Shown piece after piece: positions 9,064 to 18,648 of a stretch of 64,000 bases of DNA. Numbering within the stretch: the first letter of the stretch is position 1; the number at the start of each line of letters is the position of its first letter. The notes under the pieces were generated by a model, which worked only from the letters and a program-made list of their open reading frames with translations, was not told the origin of the DNA and did no database searches. The position numbers and the translations under genes are program-made. This DNA comes from a virus, in the IMG/VR virus record IMGVR_UViG_3300049893_002454, positions 1-64,000 of that record; one strand, written 5' to 3'.

Positions 9064-9878
9064 GAGTCTCGATCTTACTACCGTATTACAATAGAAAAAG
9101 CTATCTTATATCGACATTAGATAGTTTTGTACATTTCTATAGAGATTTAGATCTAGAAATAATTATTATAGATGATGGCTCTGTCGAGTCGGAGCGACCA
9201 AATGATCTCTATGATAGATATGCCTCAAATGGTCTTGATATTAAGATTAAGAATATTACGAAGGCCTCTATGAACCCCAGTCGCCCATATAATATCGGAG
9301 CCAGACTAGCCACTGGAGATCTATTACTACTGACATCTCCAGAAACAATGCATACATCAAGTCTATACGATATTTGTGATATATCAAGATTTCAAGAGAA
9401 TGACTATTGGTGCCTATCAGTATTTTGCCCTACTGATATCACTATAAATAATATAATGGCTAGTAGTTTAAGCATCACAGATAAGCTATCGCAGATAAAT
9501 AAATATAGAAGCATGATACTAGAAGCACCAGGCGGTTACGGCAGAGCGAGCTTTGCAAATACTGTAGGATCATGGTATCTACATTCTCAATATAGAGATA
9601 CTCGTAGGAATTTTTGCACATTAATACATAAGTCAATGTATAGCAAGATACGTGGTTTCGATGAGCGGTTTGTTGGTTCAGGTTACGATGACGATGAGTT
9701 CCTTCAGAGGCTAGAAGATAAGGTTAGAATAACCTACTTCGATGAGTTCTTAGCTCTTCACGCTAACCATCCTCCGGTATATGGATCTGGAGATCCTATT
9801 TCAAATAGAGGTATATTTGATGCAATTCAGAACGGCTCTCTTCCAAGATGGAGTAATGAAGATTGGGGATTAATATGA
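9060..9878 (+). CDS. Glycosyltransferase family 2
   Basis: A 272-residue GT2 protein with a GTG start that overlaps the preceding TGA (GTGA). It has MRVSILLPYYNRKSYLIST, LEIIIIDDGSVESE (donor-binding DDGS), NPSRPYNIGARLATGDLLLL and RGFDERFVGSGYDDDEFLQRL (acceptor-side ED motif). LLLTSPETM replaces the usual DxD, as in its paralogue at 5638. Specificity unknown. Confidence 0.83.
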   Translation: MRVSILLPYYNRKSYLISTLDSFVHFYRDLDLEIIIIDDGSVESERPNDLYDRYASNGLDIKIKNITKASMNPSRPYNIGARLATGDLLLLTSPETMHTSSLYDICDISRFQENDYWCLSVFCPTDITINNIMASSLSITDKLSQINKYRSMILEAPGGYGRASFANTVGSWYLHSQYRDTRRNFCTLIHKSMYSKIRGFDERFVGSGYDDDEFLQRLEDKVRITYFDEFLALHANHPPVYGSGDPISNRGIFDAIQNGSLPRWSNEDWGLI

Positions 9879-10906
9879 AGTTTAGTCTAGGTATGCTATG
9901 CTCATTTGGTATGGGTGGCGCAGATAAGGTAAGCTTAAACTTATTGAGATGCCTTAGGGATAAAAATATTTCATTTAAAATATTCTATACCAATAGCAGC
10001 ATACCTCGTGCCGTTCAGGGATTTCATCCACCCGGCTGGAACCCGCCTTCAAGAGAAGAACAGTTTAAAGAACTAGGTGAGCTCATTTTTATCAATGATG
10101 CAGCGGAAATAAATAAACATGGTATCACAGTTCTCCATACTCACAGGAGCGGAGAGGATGTGAATTTACTTCCATCGTTACAGCATAGTACGAATAATTT
10201 TAAGATTTTAGAGACTAATTTTTTTGGGTCAACAATTACCCGAGCCGATCTTAGAGTTTTTGTCAGCGCCACTATTGCAAGAGGACGATCGCCAGTAATC
10301 CCAAATGCAATCGCAATATCAGAAACATCAGAGGATATGAGAGATGAGCTTGGTCTCGGTAATAAATTCGTATACGGTAAGCTCAGCAGACCGGATAACG
10401 ATATCTACTCTCCTATCAGCCTAGAAGCATACGCTAGAGTAGAAGATGAGAACACAGCATTCCTCTATATAGGTTCAAATCCCAAAGCTATTCAGCTAGC
10501 ACGAGAATTGGGACTTAAATCAGTTATCTTCATGGATCCAATTCTAGACACTAAATCCATTTCACGTGCATATAATACTATGGATTTGTTTTGTCATAGT
10601 AATGGATGTGGAGAGACTTTCGGCAATACTATTGCAGAAGCCTTTATACATAACAGAGCTGTTATATCACATCGCGGCGGTGCAGACCACTGGCCCCAGG
10701 CACATAAAGAATTATTTGGAGATAGAATTGATTTGTATATAGAAGATAGAAGTATAGATTCTTATGCTAATCTAATGAAGAAGATGCGACTTGAGAATGG
10801 CTTTAGGATATCAGCAGCGAAATATCTTAAAGACAGAGCAGAAAAGTTATATAATGCAAATGTAGTTACAGATCAATATATTTCACTATATGAGAGATTG
10901 TCATGA
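9875..10906 (+). CDS. Glycosyltransferase, GT4-like
   Basis: The 343-residue product starts MKFSLGMLCSFGMGGADKVS, the GT4 glycine-rich N-terminal loop, and has the donor-domain segment VIPNAIAISE and DLFCHSNGCGETFGNTIAEAFIHNRAVI with the E-x7-E motif. The ATG at 9875 overlaps the previous TGA; an in-frame TTG at 9863 would add four residues and is less likely. It probably adds one sugar in the cassette's glycan. Confidence 0.8.
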   Translation: MKFSLGMLCSFGMGGADKVSLNLLRCLRDKNISFKIFYTNSSIPRAVQGFHPPGWNPPSREEQFKELGELIFINDAAEINKHGITVLHTHRSGEDVNLLPSLQHSTNNFKILETNFFGSTITRADLRVFVSATIARGRSPVIPNAIAISETSEDMRDELGLGNKFVYGKLSRPDNDIYSPISLEAYARVEDENTAFLYIGSNPKAIQLARELGLKSVIFMDPILDTKSISRAYNTMDLFCHSNGCGETFGNTIAEAFIHNRAVISHRGGADHWPQAHKELFGDRIDLYIEDRSIDSYANLMKKMRLENGFRISAAKYLKDRAEKLYNANVVTDQYISLYERLS

Positions 10907-11712
10907 TAAATATTGATGCTTTTATAATGGGGACCTGTCAGCAGGACAGACTGGTGTGGCTGGATAAGAGCGTGGGCTTCCTAGACTCTCAGCATTTTCC
11001 TTTTACAAATAAGTATTTAATCTTAGATCAGTTTGATGGGCATGTGCTTAACCAGGACTTAGAAGAGAGATTTAAATTAGCCGGTTGGACAGTATTGAAG
11101 TATTCTATTGGCGGTGGTCGAGATGGAACTGGTCGCGCACAATGTATGATAAGAGCGCTAGAGCAAGTAGCAAGTGATGTGATTTTTTACAATGAAGATG
11201 ACATACTCGTGCGGATGCCTGACTTTAATGATATTCAGAAATTACTAACTACTACAATCAATACGCGCGAATGTGGCATGATCTCGTTAAATATTGGAGG
11301 TAGTGATCATGATTTTCCAAATAAAAAGTTCGGAGATCTAGACAATATAAAGGATAGAGTTGTGCTTAATAATAGCAAATATCTGTCATTTATACGCGAT
11401 GAGGCAAGAGCTAGCCGATGGTTTGTTGAATTTCCAGGCCTCTTTATACAAAAGTCATTACTATCAAATATTCTAAAACCAAGTTTTGGTAATGGCGGCA
11501 TTGAAATTCATCTTACAGAAGAATACTTTAGACAACAGATGCACGAGAGGTACTTCAAGTGCTCGGTATGTAAAACCAATATATATAGTGTTATCGATTT
11601 TTATAGGAATAACTTTAATCTAGAGATGTTTGAAACGGCTAAGCTAATAAGGTTGCTGGATAGTAATCAGGGCGATGTTAATTTTCTACTAGATAATATT
11701 CCAATGGTATAG
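10903..11712 (+). CDS. Probable glycosyltransferase-like protein
   Basis: A 269-residue protein with GT-A-like features: MINIDAFIMGTCQQDRLVWL, a glycine-rich loop SIGGGRDGTGRAQCMIRAL, and DVIFYNEDDILVRMPD, whose NEDD looks like a metal site. I do not recognise the family. Its place between glycosyltransferases with an ATGA overlap supports a sugar-transfer role, which remains an inference. Confidence 0.55.
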   Translation: MINIDAFIMGTCQQDRLVWLDKSVGFLDSQHFPFTNKYLILDQFDGHVLNQDLEERFKLAGWTVLKYSIGGGRDGTGRAQCMIRALEQVASDVIFYNEDDILVRMPDFNDIQKLLTTTINTRECGMISLNIGGSDHDFPNKKFGDLDNIKDRVVLNNSKYLSFIRDEARASRWFVEFPGLFIQKSLLSNILKPSFGNGGIEIHLTEEYFRQQMHERYFKCSVCKTNIYSVIDFYRNNFNLEMFETAKLIRLLDSNQGDVNFLLDNIPMV

Positions 11713-11720
11713 GTGATTTT

Positions 11721-12518
11721 ATGTTTAATAATGGTAAGTGGGAAAGTCCAAGTGTAGTGATGTATTGTCAGATAGGCAGATCACTGGATATGGCTGAATT
11801 TTCTATAAAGAGAGCAATTGAAAACTCCGGACTTAGAGATGATGAATTCGACATTGTGTTTATTTGCTGGAAAACGTCCCCAGAGGTTTATAACTGGTTA
11901 AATGCAAATAACTATAAGTATGTAGATATGGAATATGACGAAGGCAAGGGATTTCTATGGAATCTCTATAAGGGCTGGAATTTAGGATATGAAGTTGGAT
12001 TTCAATATGCTCCCTACGTTTGTCCAATTGCAACAGATCACTCATTTGCGCCAAATTGGTTAGCAAACATGCTAAAGCATGCTAAAGAAAACAGAATTGT
12101 AAATTGTAAACTTATAGAACCCGGAACTCTGCCGACATTGCATACAGCAATTAATTTTGGAGTCACATTAGATGGGCAATTTAACGAATCTGAATTCATG
12201 AAATTTGCGGCTGATCATTGTAATAAATATAATAATGTTTTAGAAACAAATGAGAGATCTTATGGTCATAGGTTTGATGCTATGCCGTTTATCTGTCCAA
12301 AAGATGTGTGGCAAAGATTTGGTCCTATGAGTCAGGTGCTAGTCAATGGCAGTCCAGACCCAGAGCATATATTTGTTAATTCAGTAACAGGCGATACTCA
12401 TTTCTTTAATTGTTGTAAGGCGGGTGGAGTACAAGTTGTAAAAGCCATGGATGCGGTTAGTTACCACTGTGGAGGCCTAGAGACCAGAAGGGGCGCTAGT
12501 GAAAATAGGTACACATAA
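11721..12518 (+). CDS. Glycosyltransferase-like protein, paralogue of the gene at 8335
   Basis: The 265-residue product shares the IVNCKLIEPGTLPT and NESEFMKFAADH blocks with the protein at 8335 (IVCSRLIESGKMPS, WNEFAAKIA), so both descend from one gene. A possible donor/metal region is YVCPIATDHSFAPNWL. ATG lies 8 bases past the previous stop, with GGTGATTTT as weak spacing. Function inferred from context. Confidence 0.65.
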   Translation: MFNNGKWESPSVVMYCQIGRSLDMAEFSIKRAIENSGLRDDEFDIVFICWKTSPEVYNWLNANNYKYVDMEYDEGKGFLWNLYKGWNLGYEVGFQYAPYVCPIATDHSFAPNWLANMLKHAKENRIVNCKLIEPGTLPTLHTAINFGVTLDGQFNESEFMKFAADHCNKYNNVLETNERSYGHRFDAMPFICPKDVWQRFGPMSQVLVNGSPDPEHIFVNSVTGDTHFFNCCKAGGVQVVKAMDAVSYHCGGLETRRGASENRYT

Positions 12519-13186
12519 TGCTTACATTTACAACAAATACATATAATAATGTAGAATATACAATAATCGTACCATCATGTCGCCCCCATTTTGTAAGTGA
12601 TATTAAGTCATCCTTACAGGGATTTAACATCAATCACTTCGATGGGACAGGATATCCATCATCAGCAAAGCTAACAAATGACGTAATAATTAACTGTCCC
12701 ACTGAAATAGTATTTATAAATCAGGATAAGTGTAGAGGAAGTGCAGAGCAAATATATATATGCCTGGATTATATCAATGCTGGCTACGGAATGGCATGGC
12801 TATGGCCATTTGGATTCGGATGTTTTAAAAAAGATGTAATAAGAAGAGTAGGGTTTTTTGAAGAGAGATGCGCGGGCGGTCAATGGGATGACAGTGATAT
12901 GATCAGGCGTTTAAAGGAAGCTGACATAGGAGCAGTCATGCTTCACTCGACACAGAGGATACAGTTAAATACCCTATGGCGCCCGCATGAATCAGAGGTA
13001 TTTTTTAAGAAAAAATGGATTGGACCTGGGGAGATGATTAGAAATCTTGGCGAGATGGATTATCATTATAATATAGGCGCTTACCAAGGTAGTCAATTTA
13101 GGCCATGGAAGGATTCAATTGTCGATGCGCATCCGCCATCCTCTGATGAGCAAAATTCAAAATACAGAAAAGCCCTTGGTTTATAA
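12518..13186 (+). CDS. Glycosyltransferase-like protein
   Basis: A 222-residue protein. TIIVPSCRPHFVSDI resembles a GT2 N terminus and GFFEERCAGGQWDDSDMIRRL resembles the GT2 acceptor-side motif (D-E-R-F...ED-x-D-x3-R). The central part is short and no DxD is obvious (FINQDKCRG may serve). Start ATG shares one base with the preceding stop. Probably a minimal GT-A enzyme. Confidence 0.6.
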   Translation: MLTFTTNTYNNVEYTIIVPSCRPHFVSDIKSSLQGFNINHFDGTGYPSSAKLTNDVIINCPTEIVFINQDKCRGSAEQIYICLDYINAGYGMAWLWPFGFGCFKKDVIRRVGFFEERCAGGQWDDSDMIRRLKEADIGAVMLHSTQRIQLNTLWRPHESEVFFKKKWIGPGEMIRNLGEMDYHYNIGAYQGSQFRPWKDSIVDAHPPSSDEQNSKYRKALGL

Positions 13187-13198
13187 CAAAGAGGCATT

Positions 13199-13996
13199 AT
13201 GATTATAGGGATTGTTGGGTTAGGAGTAGTGGGTAGTGCTATAAAGTACGGATTTGAAAAGCTTGGCCATACAGTACTAGGACATGACCTTAAGTTAGGT
13301 ACACATCTGTCAGAATTATTAACATCTGAAGTAATATATATATGTGTACCTACACCATCAAATAATACAGGGGCGTGTAATACAACAATAGTTGAATCTG
13401 TAGTAGATGAACTACATGCTCTTGACTATTCAGGTACAATAGCAATAAAATCAACTGTGTCCCCAGGAACAACACAGGCACTAATAAACAAATATAAGAA
13501 TAATAAAATATGCTTTATTCCAGAATTCTTACGCGAAAGGGCGGCCACCACAGACTTTACAGAAAATCATGACTTATGCGTTATTGGTACGTTAGAAGCT
13601 CAGCAATTTGAAGTAATTAGACAAAGTCATGGCTCATACCCTAAGAAGATAATGCAAACTTCTCCAACAGAGGCAGAACTAGTCAAATATTTCAATAATA
13701 TATATAATGCTACACTAATAACATTTGCAAATAGCTTTTATGAAGTATGCAAGTCATTAGATGTTAATTATAGTAATGTCAAGAATGCCATTGTAAATAG
13801 AGAGCATATTACAGACATATATCTTGATTGTAATGATAACTTTAGAGGCTTTGCTGGCGTATGCCTGCCGAAAGATCTGGCGGCCATAAGACATCTCTGT
13901 GAAGAGCGAGGTCTTGATGTTTCATTTTTTAAAAACATAGAAGATGAGAACAATAGATATAGCCCTACCGTTTTTGATGGCATGAGGTTGTGCTAA
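13199..13996 (+). CDS. UDP-glucose/GDP-mannose dehydrogenase family protein, short form
   Basis: The N-terminal Rossmann motif GIVGLGVVGSAIKYGFE, YICVPTPSNNTGACN, AIKSTVSPGTTQAL and FIPEFLRERAAT are typical of UDP-sugar 6-dehydrogenases. AELVKYFNNIYNAT and FAGVCLPKDLAAI include the catalytic cysteine loop (family GGxCFPKD). The protein is only 265 residues, against roughly 400-450 in the family, so the C-terminal UDP-binding domain is missing. It may have an altered substrate or need a partner. SD-like GAGGC precedes the ATG. Confidence 0.85.
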   Translation: MIIGIVGLGVVGSAIKYGFEKLGHTVLGHDLKLGTHLSELLTSEVIYICVPTPSNNTGACNTTIVESVVDELHALDYSGTIAIKSTVSPGTTQALINKYKNNKICFIPEFLRERAATTDFTENHDLCVIGTLEAQQFEVIRQSHGSYPKKIMQTSPTEAELVKYFNNIYNATLITFANSFYEVCKSLDVNYSNVKNAIVNREHITDIYLDCNDNFRGFAGVCLPKDLAAIRHLCEERGLDVSFFKNIEDENNRYSPTVFDGMRLC

Positions 13997-14434
13997 GTGC
14001 TTCTTATATCGCATAGAGGTAATATCGGTGGCATCGATAAGTCGGCAGAGAATAATCCAGAACGAATCAGCAAGTTAATTGGTGGCGGAATCTCTGTAGA
14101 GATTGATGTTTGGTATGTAGATAATAAATTTATGCTAGGTCACGACGCTCCAGAGTACCATATTACAGCAGATTTTATTAAAAGTAGCGGCTTATGGTGC
14201 CATGCTAAGAACATCATGGCGATGACTAAGTTAAAAGAGCTGAATGTAGAGCACTTCTTCTGGCATGAACAGGATGCAATTACATTAACATCTTGCGGTT
14301 TATTCTGGACATATCCCGGAATGGAGATAACTAAACATTCGATAATTGTGGCACTAAGTCCAGAAGATACACATCGCCTCATTAATTCTGATGTATACGG
14401 GGTATGTTCGGATTATATTGATAAATTTTGGTGA
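13997..14434 (+). CDS. Glycerophosphodiester phosphodiesterase-like protein
   Basis: The 145-residue product begins LLISHRGNIGG (HRG), then ENNPERI and GGISVEIDVWYVDNKFMLGHD, which correspond to the GDPD family HRG-x-ENT and E-x-D-x-H regions. The barrel is much shorter than in full enzymes. The GTG start directly follows the previous TAA. Relatives of this short type occur in sugar clusters; the reaction here is unknown. Confidence 0.6.
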   Translation: MLLISHRGNIGGIDKSAENNPERISKLIGGGISVEIDVWYVDNKFMLGHDAPEYHITADFIKSSGLWCHAKNIMAMTKLKELNVEHFFWHEQDAITLTSCGLFWTYPGMEITKHSIIVALSPEDTHRLINSDVYGVCSDYIDKFW

Positions 14435-14438
14435 GTTC

Positions 14439-15824
14439 ATGATTAAATTAGTAGCATTTGACCTTGATGGTGTATTAGTTGATGCAAAGGACATTCACTT
14501 CGAAGCATTAAATACGGCTCTGGCTGCAGTGGATCAAAAATTTCTTATTTCAGAAGAAGAACACTTGAGCATATTTGATGGACTACCTACAATCAAAAAA
14601 CTACAGATATTATCAGCACAAAGAGGATTACCTGTTAACCTCTATGAGCAAATCTCTTCGAATAAACAGGAAGAAACAATAAGAATAATGAGGAATAAAT
14701 TAACTATAAATAATAGATTAATAAATATTCTCAAGCAGCTTAAATCAGCAGGGATGCAGATATGCGTAGCATCCAATTCTATACGTAAGACAGTAGTAAC
14801 AGCACTAGTACATACTGGTCTTATAGAGCATATAGATTTCTTTCTTTCGAATCAAGATGTTATAAATGCAAAGCCGAGCCCAGAGATTTATCTAAAGTGC
14901 ATGATCGCTGCTGGTGTTGGCCCGGATGAGACTATTATTGTAGAAGATTCACCGGTAGGACAAAAGGCAGCAATCTCTTCAGGTGGACACCTATGTCCAG
15001 TAAAGAATTCAGACGACGTATCTTTAGATAAGATATCTAAGATATATCTTAATCTGAATAAAAATACTAAGAAAAAGTGGACGGACAGTGAGTTAAATAT
15101 TATTATTCCCATGGCCGGACAGGGCTCTAGGTTTGAAAAGGCTGGATATGCTTTTCCAAAACCATTAATAGATGTTATGGGCAAACCAATGATTCAAATG
15201 GTCGTGGAGAACTTAAATATAAATGCAAACTATATATATGTAGTTAGGAAAGAACATTATGATAAGTATAATCTTCAATATATGCTTAATCTGATTACAC
15301 CAAATTGCAAAATTGTGTTAGTGGATCAGATAACGGAAGGGGCGGCCTGTACTGTATTGCTAGCAAAAGATCATATAAATAACGACAACCCATTATTACT
15401 TGCAAATTCAGATCAATATGTTGAGTGGGATAGCTCAGAATTTCTATATTCAATGAATTCATCTTCAGTAGATGGCGGCATACTAACATTTACCGCAGTC
15501 AGCCCGAAGTGGTCTTTTGTTAAACTTGATGAACATGGATATGTATCAGAAGTAGCTGAAAAGAAGCCGATCAGTAATATAGCGACGTGCGGCATTTATT
15601 GGTTCAGAAAAGGCAGTGATTTCGTATCTGCGGCCGAAAATATGATGTATAAAAATATAAGAGTGAATAATGAATTTTATGTCTGCCCTGTATTTAATGA
15701 GATGATAGAGTGTGGTAAAAAAATTAAGACCAATCATATAAACAACATGTGGGGAACAGGAACGCCGGAAGACCTAAGCTCATTTATATCAAATTATGAT
15801 AAAATATTTCGAAACGCTACATAG
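14439..15824 (+). CDS. Fusion: HAD-type phosphatase plus sugar nucleotidyltransferase
   Basis: A 461-residue two-domain enzyme. Residues 1-~205 are a HAD hydrolase of the beta-phosphoglucomutase/GmhB-like type: FDLDGVLVD, VASNSIRK, KPSPEIY and IVEDSPVGQKAA give the four HAD motifs. Residues ~218-461 are a nucleotidyltransferase: IIIPMAGQGSRFEKAGYAFPKPLIDV, cut here to its key parts GxGSRF and PKPL, then LLANSDQYVEW. The pair could dephosphorylate and then activate a sugar to an NDP-sugar. Start ATG at 14439 is preferred over an upstream in-frame codon inside the previous gene. Confidence 0.85.
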   Translation: MIKLVAFDLDGVLVDAKDIHFEALNTALAAVDQKFLISEEEHLSIFDGLPTIKKLQILSAQRGLPVNLYEQISSNKQEETIRIMRNKLTINNRLINILKQLKSAGMQICVASNSIRKTVVTALVHTGLIEHIDFFLSNQDVINAKPSPEIYLKCMIAAGVGPDETIIVEDSPVGQKAAISSGGHLCPVKNSDDVSLDKISKIYLNLNKNTKKKWTDSELNIIIPMAGQGSRFEKAGYAFPKPLIDVMGKPMIQMVVENLNINANYIYVVRKEHYDKYNLQYMLNLITPNCKIVLVDQITEGAACTVLLAKDHINNDNPLLLANSDQYVEWDSSEFLYSMNSSSVDGGILTFTAVSPKWSFVKLDEHGYVSEVAEKKPISNIATCGIYWFRKGSDFVSAAENMMYKNIRVNNEFYVCPVFNEMIECGKKIKTNHINNMWGTGTPEDLSSFISNYDKIFRNAT

Positions 15825-16911
15825 AGAGCGCTGTGCTATTTGCAGTTCACTAGAACTAAATGATATTAGCGAAATCAGAAATGTTCCTATATATATGGGA
15901 GTGACGACAGGGTGCGATGATCTTACATCGGATCTTAGGTTTGCCAAGTGCTGCGTATGTAATACAATCCAGATATCTGGTTTGGTACCACCAGATATTT
16001 TATATAGTAAAAATCATAATGTAGACATAGTTGGCGCTAAGTGGAATAGACACTTTAAGGAATTAAGTAAATTAATATCTGAAGAGCTTGACACTTCTGA
16101 TATTCTTGAAGTTGGCGATCCATCGGCTAAAATCGCTTCTATATGTGATCATGACAAGTGGACTATAGTTGAGCCAAATCCAGACGAAGCAAAATGTTAT
16201 AATAATGTCGTCTTTATTAAAGATATAATAGAAAATGTCGAAGGCGGGAATTTTTCTGGTGTTGTACTAAGTCACGTGCTCGAACACGCAGTTGAACCAC
16301 TTCAACTATTGAAGCATATACGAACACTTATGAGATCAGAGGCGAAACTGTGTATCTCTATACCGAATATGAGCGAATTCGTAGTCAACCGACAACTTCC
16401 TCCACTAGGTATGCATTTTGAACATACGTTCTTTTTAGATATAGAAAGACTAACATACATGTTGGAGGCTTCTGGTTTTAAGATAAGGACTATGAGGCAA
16501 TTTGAAGAACATTCAATGTTTATAATTGCAGATAAATCAGAGGCAACAGACAATATGACGATATCATCAGACTTTTCTACAGAGCTGGTAAAGATAATAG
16601 ACGACTATCGGGCGTTAGTCAATAGTATAAATTATAAGATAAATAACAAGAAGCATATATTTTTGTACGGGGCACATATAATGGCGCAAATGTTGCTATC
16701 ACTAGGATTAAATGGGGATAATATTGAATGCATACTTGATAACTCTACTTCAAAGATAGGACATAGGCTATATGGTACCAATCTGCATGTAAACTCGCCG
16801 TCTATATTACAAGGAATACGTACCCCAGTTGTAATTTGTCATATGGGACCGTATACAGACGAAATAAAATCTCAAATTATGCAAATTAACAAAGAGGTTA
16901 ATTTCTTATGA
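15796..16911 (+). CDS. C-methyltransferase-like protein (zinc N-terminus, SAM domain, C-terminal domain)
   Basis: The 371-residue product has an N-terminal zinc-ligand set (RCAICSS and FAKCCVCNTIQ), as in Methyltransf_13, then a SAM-binding domain (ILEVGDPSAKIASIC, VVLSHVLEHAVEPLQLL) and a Rossmann-like C-terminal part (HIFLYGAHIMAQMLL, ILDNSTSKIGHRLYG) like Methyltransf_14. This three-part layout is known from deoxysugar C-methyltransferases such as NovU/TylCIII. It overlaps the previous gene by 29 bases. Likely methylates a keto-deoxysugar nucleotide. Confidence 0.8.
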   Translation: MIKYFETLHRERCAICSSLELNDISEIRNVPIYMGVTTGCDDLTSDLRFAKCCVCNTIQISGLVPPDILYSKNHNVDIVGAKWNRHFKELSKLISEELDTSDILEVGDPSAKIASICDHDKWTIVEPNPDEAKCYNNVVFIKDIIENVEGGNFSGVVLSHVLEHAVEPLQLLKHIRTLMRSEAKLCISIPNMSEFVVNRQLPPLGMHFEHTFFLDIERLTYMLEASGFKIRTMRQFEEHSMFIIADKSEATDNMTISSDFSTELVKIIDDYRALVNSINYKINNKKHIFLYGAHIMAQMLLSLGLNGDNIECILDNSTSKIGHRLYGTNLHVNSPSILQGIRTPVVICHMGPYTDEIKSQIMQINKEVNFL

Positions 16912-17624
16912 GATTAGCCTGCATCATAAGCATGTATGACGAGCATCAATTAGTGCTCTCTACATTGAATAGCATTTTAAAACACTTTATAAATCCAGAG
17001 ATAATAATAGTGCACTCAGACAATGGCACAATATTATCTACTAGTGCTGCGGTCACATATATTAAATTACCTAATATAGCAACAACTGTTACGGCATCGA
17101 GATTGCCATCATATTCAATTACAAGAAACTTTAGTACAGGATTTTCTAATTTATATGAAAAAGGTAAAGAGTATGATATGATTGTAGCCATGACTGGCGA
17201 TACGTTAGTTACAGATGCGAGTTCATTTAATCGCAGATATGCTGATCTTGCAGCTGGAAAATTTTATGCTGCAGTATCACAAGCTGTGGGTCAGCGCTTT
17301 CATGCCAGCACAGACGATCCTGATGCCGGTCGGACATGCGGAAGGATTCAGCATAATAATACGACAGACTTCGCATGCTGTTTATTCCTAGTAGATGGGG
17401 AATTTGCCAATAAAACTAAGGTATTTTCATCGATTAAGGTAACAAATGAGTTCTCCTCAGAACAGTGCCTAGGAGATGAGCTTATGTCGGCAATGGGGGT
17501 CTCTAGCAATGAAGAGTTTCACACACGTGTGTATAGATTGAATAACAGCACGCCTCATATAGCTTACTCATACAATGACGGGGTAGTATATCATGCGCGC
17601 ACAGGCGGACGTCCAGGGAGATAA
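16908..17624 (+). CDS. Uncharacterised GT-A-like protein
   Basis: A 238-residue protein starting MRLACIISMYDEHQLVLSTL, with DMIVAMTGDTLVTDASSF as a possible donor-site loop and GDELMSAMG near an acceptor helix. The fold hint is GT-A, but no family is recognised with confidence. It is embedded in the sugar cassette with an ATGA overlap to the previous gene. Confidence 0.5.
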   Translation: MRLACIISMYDEHQLVLSTLNSILKHFINPEIIIVHSDNGTILSTSAAVTYIKLPNIATTVTASRLPSYSITRNFSTGFSNLYEKGKEYDMIVAMTGDTLVTDASSFNRRYADLAAGKFYAAVSQAVGQRFHASTDDPDAGRTCGRIQHNNTTDFACCLFLVDGEFANKTKVFSSIKVTNEFSSEQCLGDELMSAMGVSSNEEFHTRVYRLNNSTPHIAYSYNDGVVYHARTGGRPGR

Positions 17625-17625
17625 T

Positions 17626-18648
17626 ATGAAGGTTATAGTTACTGGCTCTCAGGGTTTTATAGGCAGTTATATATGTAATGAGTTATTAAATACTGGATAT
17701 AATGTTATAGGTATTGATAACTATAGCAAATATGGGCAAATCGTACGCTCACATGATGTACATCCAAATTTTAAGTTATACCACTCTGATGTAAGACATA
17801 TACATGAAAATATACGATCAGAACTATATAATGATATTCTAGACTCAGATTTTATAATTGCCGGAGCAGCACTCATAGGCGGCATCTCATATTTTCACGA
17901 GAAGGCATTTGATTTACTGGCAACAAACGAAGAGATATTAGCATCGACATTTAGAGCGGCCATAGATCTACATAAGTATCATAATCTTAAAAGGATAGTG
18001 GTCATATCGAGCAGTATGGTATTTGAGCAAACCTCCAAATACCCTACTCCAGAAAGCGAAGTGCTTACCTGCCCACCGCCGCTATCAACGTATGGTTTTC
18101 AAAAGCTATCCTCAGAATACTTCTGCAAAGGTGCCTGGGAGCAATATAAGTTGCCATATACGATTGTAAGACCGTTTAATTGCATTGGACTTGGCGAGAC
18201 GAGAGCGTTAGGGGCGCATGAAATCTCGCATGGCAATACAACCCTAATGCTCAGCCACGTGCTCCCAGACTTAATTAATAAGGCACTTAAGCTCTCTCCT
18301 TCAGACTCGCTTCCAATCCTCGGCTCTGGCAATCAAGTCAGGCACTACACTCATGGAAGGGATATCGCTAGAGGAATCCGGATTGCCATGGAATCAGGAG
18401 CGGCTGAGAACAATGATTTTAATATCTCACACAGCAGACCAATGACAGTATTGGAGCTTGCCGAGATAGTGTGGAAGAGAGTGCATGGCACTGAATTGAA
18501 GGTAAGCCATCAGCCGGCATATGAGTATGATGTGCAGATCCGCAGCCCAGACGTTACTAAGGCGAGGGATATTCTGGGTTTTTCTGCAGAAATAGATGTT
18601 GAAGATAGCATAGATGAAATTATCGACTGGATGAGGAAGAACCTGTGA
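17626..18648 (+). CDS. NAD-dependent epimerase/dehydratase (extended SDR)
   Basis: The 340-residue product has VTGSQGFIGSYICNEL (TGxxGxxG), GIDNYSKYG, AGAALIGGISYFHEKA, VVISSSMVFEQ (SSS catalytic Ser region) and YGFQKLSSEYF (YxxxK). VRPFNCIGLGE and HYTHGRDIARGI are usual for UDP- or GDP-sugar epimerases. It probably epimerises or dehydrates a nucleotide sugar. The ATG at 17626 follows the previous stop by one base and has a GGGAG site, so it is preferred over an in-gene upstream start. Confidence 0.88.
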   Translation: MKVIVTGSQGFIGSYICNELLNTGYNVIGIDNYSKYGQIVRSHDVHPNFKLYHSDVRHIHENIRSELYNDILDSDFIIAGAALIGGISYFHEKAFDLLATNEEILASTFRAAIDLHKYHNLKRIVVISSSMVFEQTSKYPTPESEVLTCPPPLSTYGFQKLSSEYFCKGAWEQYKLPYTIVRPFNCIGLGETRALGAHEISHGNTTLMLSHVLPDLINKALKLSPSDSLPILGSGNQVRHYTHGRDIARGIRIAMESGAAENNDFNISHSRPMTVLELAEIVWKRVHGTELKVSHQPAYEYDVQIRSPDVTKARDILGFSAEIDVEDSIDEIIDWMRKNL

